A stretch of DNA of 10,704 nucleotides. Origin: Podochytrium sp. JEL0797. Lineage: Eukaryota; Chytridiomycota; Chytridiomycetes; Chytridiales; Chytriomycetaceae. Positions 1 through 6,854 of this stretch are shown here, one piece after another; position 1 is the stretch's first letter; the number at the start of each line of letters is the position of its first letter. The DNA lies in NCBI GenBank assembly GCA_027596195.1, contig JADGJG010000939.1:1-10704 (forward strand), given 5' to 3'. The notes beneath the pieces are model-generated. The model saw only the letters and a list, made by a program, of their open reading frames with translations. It searched no databases and was not told the origin of the DNA. The position numbers and the translations under genes are program-made.

Positions 1-131
1 ACCCCGCCCCGCCTTTTGCCCCCGCGCCTCCTCTTTCATCCCGAGGGGGGGGGGGGGGGGGCGGGCCCCCCCCCCCCCCCCCCCGCAACCGATACGGTTA
101 AGAACAGCACAATTAAGGGAACATTTCTTAC
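1..131. repeat. Low-complexity contig end with G and C homopolymers
   Basis: The first 44 bases are C-rich and carry no recognisable gene. A run of 17 G (45-61) and a run of 19 C (66-84) follow, separated by CGGG, so the two runs could form a G/C hairpin. Positions 85-131 look like ordinary sequence and are the 5' part of the last visible intron of the minus-strand gene: its donor is GTAAGA at 131 and a CTTAAC-like branch site follows. The acceptor would lie at or beyond the homopolymers. An assembly or amplification artefact is the likeliest reading of 1-84. Confidence 0.75.
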
Positions 132-3100
132 CAGGCAACAAATACTTGATAAAGATTTGAAAAATCTGAAGCGCCTTCGAACGCAACTGCGGGTCTTTTG
201 ATTTGATGTACTGTCAAAGCAAAAGCAAAGTTAGCACGCCTACTAACGTAATTCAAAAACAACAACAACAATCCTTCACTTACTTTGCGACATGTCCCCA
301 ACATGGTTCGAAAAATGGTGTGTTTGGGACCCACCACGCCCAACAACTTGCTGATGGATGCATGAATATGTTCAATCACATTGTCATCGTTGGTGTTTTC
401 GATGAAAGTCTGCAAAGCGTCCAAAATGCGCATGATTTCGTCCTGTCCAACCATCAGGGACAACTCGACTGTTTTCAGAAAACTTCAACAAAATTGCGAT
501 ATATATCGAGAAGCAATGCAGTTCTTACCACTCAAATAAATCGCGTAGAGCCGTTTGGTCAACGAATACCGGTGACTTGTGATAATGGGCGTGTACTTGC
601 GGAGCAACTCGGGAGCCTTGTTGGCGGAAAAGTCACGGATTGCGTCGATGCGGTAAAACAGGTTGAACAGTTCGCCCTCATTTGGAAGATTCGCGGCCGT
701 GACTTTGGTTAGCATTTGCTTGAACGCGGGAGGCGAGAATTCTAATTGAAGTTGAATTTTGGTATTTAGAGACGGAACGGGAAGAGTGCAGGCAAAGAGT
801 GTTATGTACACACCACTGATATTTTTGAGTCCCAACGCGGCTGCTTGGATCAAATGAGTTTGCTCGGCTGAAATGTCATGGCTCAAACTGGACACGAGGA
901 CGTCAATCGTGTCTCCCAAAATCACTTCGTACGCGCAGCAAAACTCGGACAGGACCAGCAACGCGTATCCCTGTTCAAAGTACACATAACGCCATTGAGT
1001 CAACAGAAGTAATTCGTATCAAATAGTATGTACCTTGGCGTGCTTACTCGCTTGCATTTCAAGCAAATGATACATGACCTGGCTGATGTTGATGGAAGGC
1101 AGGATTGTTGTGTTCATTTTGGCGATTTCCTTCAACCTGACCATGAGGCGATGGGAGATGCGGGGAAGATTGAAGCCGTCATCTTCGATTGGCTGTATTG
1201 ATTTTATTTCCAATGAGTTATTATGAGCAGCGGAGGGTGGGGAGGGGGATGTGACACTTACGAGCTGGTCAGTCAAGTCCGAGTTGACGACGCTAACAGA
1301 CCCCAAATCAACGATAATGTCTCCAAGGACTTTCATATTGGCGTGCATTGCGATTCCGTCCAACAACAACTCCTCCCATGTCCTGAGAAAAAGGAAGCAC
1401 GTCAAACGCTTGAAAAAAAACAAAAAAAACGACAACAAGCCAAAAACTTACGCGTTATTCATAATAAAACTGTCATCCGTGTGTGGCAGAATGAGTTTGA
1501 GCAGCATGTCCAGCCTCGACGGCATCTTTTTCAAAAACTTTGCAAACGCCACTCGGATCGCTTTGCAAGGGTCCGCGTACAACGGCAACAAGACCCACAA
1601 GATTGATGCACGCTCGATCGTGTCCAAGTGATGCACTTGGTTCGAGATGGATACGAACGACGCGTACCGGATCGCATGGTCTTCGGAGGGCAGGAATTTG
1701 AGAAGGTCGTGGATGATGGTGTAGGCGAGGGAGGGGGCTGCGAGGGAACCGAGGGAGTGGATGCTTTGGATAACAACACCTGTATAATTTTTGATATTGA
1801 GTTTGTAACAAACCTGGGAAGGAAATTAACAAAAACTCACGTTGACACTCGTCTTTTGACAACGAAGCCAGCATTGGATCCGAACTCAATTCAGGCCCAC
1901 CCTTCTTGATCAACTGAATCTCGGAAACCAGATATTCATAAAAGTCGTGTGCATTGTTGGTTGAAACGCATCGAAACACGAGCGGGTAGATTCGGCTCGC
2001 GGCGCGACACACTTCAAACTCTTCATCCGTCAACAGACTGCGGACCACGTCGCGGATTTCAGACAGTTTGGTGGTGACTCCGCTTGGGAACACGAGGAGA
2101 AAGGTTTCGAGGAGTTCGAGGGCGCCGACTTTGACAATGTGGCTAGGGGAGTTGAAGGCCACGTCGAGGGCCATGTCGAGGTATTGCAACAGAATAGCAG
2201 GGCTTTAAACGAGGGTGAGCATTCTTGTTATAAATACTTTGTAACAGGCTGTTGTTACCTGAGACCCTGGAGTTTGACGCGAACAACGAGCTTCAGAATA
2301 TCCAATCCAGACCTTTTGAGAAATTTCAATGAGACTACTACACACTCCAAACCAACAACACGAGAATTCTTACAGTTGAAATGCCCACTGCTTATGGTTC
2401 AACATCTGCATGCTCACAAACTCCATGAGTCCGCGCAAGATTGCCGAAATGCCCATATTTTGACGGAAACAGCAAAACACGATCGCGACACACGCGGCGC
2501 TGTATGACGGATGGGATAAAAATAGGTTGAACAAATCGTATCTTGTACTGCACACGCAAAAAATCTCAGACATACTGTCTCAAAATCGGATCCGGCATCC
2601 CACACGTTGGCAACAGGCAGAGCATGAATCCGCAAAGAAAACGCCTTCGATTCGCGGGTGTGGTGGGCATCAAATCACGTCGATCATTTTCGTTTGTCTG
2701 AAAGCGAGGTGGGGTTAGTTTCATGAAACGAAAATCAACAACCGATTGCGAGGGTGTCCTCATTTTTACCGTCAAGGGTGGAGGCGTCATGGAAAGTTTG
2801 GACAACAAGATGGAAATCCAGAACGGCGAGTGAATAAAGTTTTTGGTGTAATCGTATTCATCTGGTTTCACCAATTGACTATCTGTTTGTTTCCAACCAA
2901 TAAATATTTAGAAATGCGTGGCACAGAAGAAACAGAAAGCAGCAATGACATACCGGTCACCCCCTCCAAATAAAAGAACCAAAACGTGTCCACTGTGCTT
3001 TCCATCATCAGCGCGTCAATCAGCTCCTGCAATTTCGGCCTGTCCTTCAAAATCGAGTTGGCCAGGTCGTCGAACGCTTTGATGGTTTTTGCAGGTGGAC

Positions 3101-6100
3101 CCCCAAAGGAGTCCTTCACAAATCCGAGGGGAACCATGAGTTCCTTAATGCCAGGCACTTTTTCAATTTGCTTGAGAATGTGATCGCAAATTTTGCGGGC
3201 ACTATTTTGGCAAGTTTGGATGTGAAAAGTGTTGATTATTACAGTAAGTTCCGAAGGAAAAATATACCATTCCACATTCTGATCCCCCAAGGCCAAAAAC
3301 ATGATCCCCAACGCGTTTCCCCAGAGCGAACTGGCCCTCCAAAACTCGCCCGAGGACCCAATGATATCGTACGCAAGATACCGCACTTGCGGGTCGGGAT
3401 GGAAAATAACCTGGAGAAGCGTGTCGAGGAGCTCCTCTTTGGACTCGTCGCTGAGTCTGTCGAGCGGAAAGTCTCGGATGAGGACCATGATGCTACAGAG
3501 AAGGGTCTTGGGGTAAAAGAGGGGGGGGTGGGGTTGTTTTTTAAATTTTAGATTAGACACCGAGGGAATCGACGAGACGGAAGGGAGCAACTTACTGCTC
3601 CTGTTCCGGGCTTCATTAGGTTGTGCAAGTGGGACCATGCGTAGTTGATGTCTGCTGGATGAGCCGTTTGGAAACGCGGAATCAGGGCCTTCAACACTCG
3701 CGCCGTGGCCAGCTGAATATCCTCATCACTGCCATTCAACAACGGAAATAAAGCTTGCATCAATTGCGTGTCAAACTGTACTAACTCTTTAGATCATAGG
3801 TAACAAAAAAAATCGGGATGTCAAGATCACTCAAAAAACAAACCTTCTCGCTTTTGCTCCCCCACAACCACACCAGCTCCAACTGCTTCATTTTCAACCT
3901 CTTTGGCAAATACTCAAACGTATTCATCAACTTGTGCAACAACTTTGGTGCAATCGGCGGCGCCAACACCCCAGCCGCGTCCAACACGTCTCTAATCTCC
4001 ACAGGTTTCACAGCAGCCGTTACCACAACACTGTTCCTCATCCCACCTCTCGCAAGACCCCCAGGTGCACGATCCACATTGAAATACAACATGTCGTAAC
4101 TAACCACATCCTCTTCAGCTTGTCTCTGCAACCTCACAATTAACTCCCTCACTTTCGCAATCGCCGTCTCAAAAACCACTCCCGCCGCCGCCCCACCAGC
4201 GGGAGGCAACGCTCCCGCCACCACACCACCCCCTGCTGGATTCGCGTTCTTGGCACACACGAGTTCCAACACGGCCATATACAAAAACGCGCTCAAATGG
4301 TCCGTATCCAACACCCCAGTGAGCACAAACACCATCAGCCCGGGGTTGTTGCGCATGAGACTCGGGTACATGGTTAAAGCCGAGTGAAGCGCGGCGCTCG
4401 CGCCGAACCGGATGAGGGCGGGGGAGGCACGGAAGTGGTTCGAGAGGGATTTGATGAATTCGTCGAGTGGGTCAAACGTGTCGAGGATGGTTGTGATACT
4501 CTCGGTGGAGGAGGGGGAGGGGAGAGGGGAGAGGTTTGTGGATTTCAGGATGCTTGTTGGTGGTGTTGGTGTGGTAGTGGTTGGGGTGGAAGTGGACGTG
4601 GATGGCTGGCGCTGCTGCTGTTGCTGCGATTGTTTTGACTGGTATGCGACCGAGGTGTAGTGTTGGAGGGCCCAGGGGAGCAGGTCGTAGGCGAATTCGT
4701 TATGGGGTGTGAGGAGATTGAGGAAAAAGTTGTATCCGATTCCTGATGAAGGGGGTGCCGGCAAATTATTAAAGCTGTCGGAATTCTGAGGTGGGGGGTT
4801 CAAATATTACCATAAGCGTGGATATCCTGTGTGGGAAACTTTTTGTCGAGCTCAGGGATCCGCTGGAACAGCTGCTTGAGTGTGGTTTTGATTTCTTCCG
4901 TCTCGAGGACCGTCTGCGGCGTAATGAAGGGGGTTAAACCCAAATTTTTTTGGTTTAAAAGAAGCCAAACCTTATTCTCCAAATGCATCAACGTTCCGAT
5001 AATTCCATACGTAAGCGAAGAGTCGACAGACGCATAGATGGGCGCCAACAATCCAAGTCCCTAGTGCAAAAGAAATATAAGCAAGCCTTCAACCAAGATA
5101 AACTGGTCTGCACACCTTAATAATGACTATACGATCCGGAAACACCCTCGAAATCATGGCAATGCTACCCAACGAGAAATACAAATTCCAAATCGCCGCC
5201 AAATGGTCCTCCTCGAGAAACACGCGGTCGTTTTCAAACACGATGCGCGTGAGGGCTGAGATGCAGATACCGCGCACACTCGCGTCCAGGCACATGAAGA
5301 AGGCTTCGAGTCCGGCTACGAGCGGGATTGCCATAGCTGTGAAGGACGAGCCAACGAGGTGGAAGAGTTCGTGGATCGAAGTGTGATAGTCTATGTGTTG
5401 CGCGTTAGAAATTTGTGTGCGCGGGGAGGGGGATCTTGGAGGTTGTGACCGAAGGCAAAGTTTGACGCGTCTCAAGTTCCCTCGTCCATGGGAAGTTGAA
5501 TTCGAAATCCCCTCTCTTTTGAATTTACCTCTCTCTGTCATCATGAGCCCCAATGTGACGGACGCGATCTGCTCCGAGTATTTCTCTTGCGTGGTGCCCG
5601 GTGCCAATTTTTGGCCAAGAATCTTGGCGAGGGCCACGATCAAAAATACGGCTTCCGTTCTGACTTGTTGGTCCGAGTGTCCGAGCACCGCAATGAGACG
5701 GACCTTCGATATTTTTTTCGGGGTTTAGATCTAGTAAACAACAAACACGAAAGCCGTACAATTTCGTGGACTGTTTTCCCCTCGAGAATATCGTCAGCCG
5801 TGACCTGGTGCGACAGTTTCGTTGCGTCCGAGTCGTTGAGCGAAAAGGCGAGGTTCTTCATGGGGTTCACGGAACCAGCACCACTGCCTCCGTTCGAATT
5901 CGAGTATCCCGAGGCGAAAGCTTGAGCGAGCTGGTCGTGGGCAGCGGCGGCTGTGAAAGGTTGAGTCATTTGTGGATTTTGACAGGTGGGAAGGGGGAAT
6001 TCGCACCGGTTGTTTCGAAAAAGGCGGCCACGTCGTTGAGCCATTTGGCAATGTTTGGCCTGTCGCCAGACACGAAGGCGAAGGCGGCGGCCGCGGACGG

Positions 6101-6145
6101 GGCGGCGGCGCGACGCGTTGCACCCGCGGAAACGGGTTTGTTCAT
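132..6145 (-). CDS. Large HEAT/ARM-like alpha-solenoid protein, 3' end missing
   Basis: About 21 exons joined in phase give at least 1525 residues, running off the left end inside an intron. I do not recognise the family. Helical pairs typical of HEAT/ARM repeats recur along the whole chain, for example VRLIAVLGHSDQQVRTEAVF (from residue 111), LLQVIFHPDPQVRYLAYDII (about residue 710) and YIKSKDPQLRSKALQIFQIF (from residue 1500). No signal peptide, membrane segment or catalytic motif was seen. A Gln/Ser/Thr/Pro-rich linker (about residues 360-405) and an Ala/Gly-rich loop interrupt the solenoid. The start at 6145 is preceded by an A-rich leader and followed by an Ala-rich N-terminus. A later ATG at 5976-5974 lies inside proposed intron 1 and is less likely. 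From memory I compared TPLATE, focadhesin/RST1 and MROH1 without a convincing match; ECM29 was also considered. A scaffold role is inference from the fold only. Confidence 0.85.
132..6145 (-). other. Exon-intron map of the solenoid gene
   Basis: Exons in transcription order, high to low coordinates: 6145-6007, 5950-5760, 5703-5529, 5390-5116, 5060-4971, 4913-4811, 4742-3844, 3775-3596, 3506-3268, 3201-2954, 2882-2770, 2697-2606, 2547-2374, 2312-2259, 2202-1841, 1779-1452, 1382-1262, 1192-1034, 970-814, 741-529, 468-284, 210-132. Every junction is GT-AG and keeps reading phase. Several have clear branch sites, such as TTCTAACGCG in the 138-nt intron and ACTAACCCC in 2769-2698. Least certain are 2605-2548 (donor GTGTGG; a stronger GTATGT at 2575 would leave only 28 nt) and 4970-4914 (donor GTTTGG, which could instead be exonic). 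Introns 5528-5391, 4970-4914, 3267-3202, 2769-2698, 1261-1193 and 813-742 are in frame and stop-free, so retention would only insert residues. Confidence 0.7.
4510..4640 (-). repeat. Gln/Ser/Thr/Pro low-complexity tract in the solenoid gene
   Basis: This part of the long exon encodes SKQSQQQQQRQPSTSTSTP and then a Thr/Pro-rich stretch ending near a Ser/Pro cluster. It separates an N-terminal helical region from a second block beginning near FDPLDEFIKSLSNHFR. The codons are C-rich on the sense strand. It is likely a disordered linker between two solenoid lobes. Confidence 0.8.
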
Positions 6146-6600
6146 TTTTTTGTTTTTGTTTTTGTTGTCGGTTCCACCACAAGCGATGATGATGGTGTGG
6201 GAATATCGCCCACGGATAAACTGGGAAAATATTGACTATGGAATCTGGTGGCCGAGTTTATTCTTTAACGATATTTGAAATATTGATCGTCCTTCTCGTT
6301 GGAATTGAATCCCTCCTTTTGACTGGTGCATTGAGGCAAACAGAATCGGTATTTTGAATCTGACTGCAGAGTTGCGGCTTTTGCCTGGTGCATCCAATCG
6401 GAAATTGCGTCGAAATGCAACTCGAACAGTTGCCGCATCTTCTCGTTGTGCGGATCCTTCAATTTGCCGTTGCGGCATCGTCTGTGGATCGCGGCGAGGA
6501 CTGTGCAATGGCGCCGCCTGGTAAGCCAGCTGTTTTTCTAGGGCAAGCCAGGCGATTGCTATGCGGTTGCTAGGCGTCTTGGCGTGTTGCTAGGCAGTCG
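6146..6600. promoter_or_regulatory. Divergent intergenic region, candidate shared promoter
   Basis: The minus-strand solenoid gene and the plus-strand F-box/LRR-like gene point away from each other, so this stretch should hold promoter and 5' UTR elements for at least the solenoid gene. Next to the solenoid start the leader reads CCGACAACAAAAACAAAAAC on the minus strand, an A-rich pattern usual upstream of fungal start codons. No convincing TATA box was identified. A minus-strand coding-like segment (6265-6500) and an X-box-like repeat cluster lie within or at the edge of it. Confidence 0.5.
6265..6500 (-). other. Unassigned minus-strand coding-like segment
   Basis: An open frame follows an AG acceptor-like site (CATTGCACAG ending at 6501) and ends with TAA at 6267-6265. 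It encodes about 78 residues, including LKDPHNEKMRQLFELHFDAI and a following SDWMHQAKAATLQ, with codon choice that looks coding (G/C at third positions) up to about 6365. It has no ATG at its beginning and a TAG lies upstream in frame near 6541. It could be the last exon of another minus-strand gene, an upstream exon of the solenoid gene, or a gene remnant. I recognise no family. An alternative frame with an ATG (MPQRQIEG...) looks less like protein. Confidence 0.35.
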
Positions 6601-6612
6601 CCAGGCGAATGC
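6547..6612. promoter_or_regulatory. Cluster of direct repeats resembling RFX/X-box half-sites
   Basis: GTTGCTAGGC occurs twice, at 6566-6575 and 6586-6595, exactly 20 bp apart. A degenerate copy, ATTGCTATGC, precedes them at 6555-6564. The cluster is bracketed by GCCAGGCGATTGC (6547-6559) and GCCAGGCGAATGC (6600-6612), which differ at one base. RFX-family proteins bind X-boxes built from GTTGCY/RGCAAC half-sites, and GTTGCTAGG matches such a half-site. The copies here are direct repeats, not the palindromic full site, so binding is a hypothesis. Confidence 0.4.
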
Positions 6613-6854
6613 CAGACATACTCACTCCTCAACTAGGCGAGCGGCTGCTCCACCGACACCCGCACCACTCTGCATCGCGCACGCACTTTACTGCCCAAGC
6701 GAAACCGCCTCTGCCTGCTGCCTTTCCCGGCTCCACTGCCCGCCCCTTTGCGCTGCCCCCTCGCACCGGCCCCCGCCGCCCAAAGTCTGTGCCAACTGCT
6801 GTGCTTCTGTGTGCCGTGAGTCGGAGGTGTGTTGTGCATTTGTGTCTGTCTGGG
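6613..6854. other. C-rich stretch without a supported gene
   Basis: The plus strand is open from an ATG at 6609 in the frame of the putative F-box exon. The translation is a Pro/Arg/His/Cys mixture without recognisable structure, and the minus strand offers only shadow ORFs. It may be the 5' UTR of the downstream gene or its poorly conserved N-terminus. Nothing else is supported here. Confidence 0.4.

Noticed and set aside
45..84. G17/C19 hairpin as a biological structure or telomere
   Set aside because: No telomeric repeat is present, and the same pattern sits at the other contig end inside another gene's intron, so an artefact is more likely.
2548..2575. 28-nt intron using the strong GTATGT donor at 2575
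   Set aside because: Too short to splice compared with every other intron here (52 nt or more). The 58-nt alternative from 2605 keeps the same phase, though its donor is weaker.
2868..3638. Resemblance to TPLATE near LAYDIIGSSGEFWRASSLWG
   Set aside because: Part of the apparent match falls in a likely 66-nt intron, and the position in the chain does not fit the TPLATE N-terminus.
5391..5528. Reading the 138-nt in-frame stretch as exon, giving a continuous ORF 5703-5116
   Set aside because: It has a GTAAAT donor, a CTAACGCG branch site and an ATAG acceptor, and its translation is basic and unlike the helical flanks. Treated as intron.
5640..6182. Start at the internal ATG (MTQPFTAAAAHDQ) in the minus-strand gene
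   Set aside because: That ATG lies in a 56-nt GT-AG interval with a TGACTCAAC branch-like site. The upstream ATG at 6145 has a better leader and coding-like sequence.
6197..6213. GTGGG/CCCAC inverted repeat with 7-nt loop
   Set aside because: Five-base arms are expected by chance; no context supports a function.
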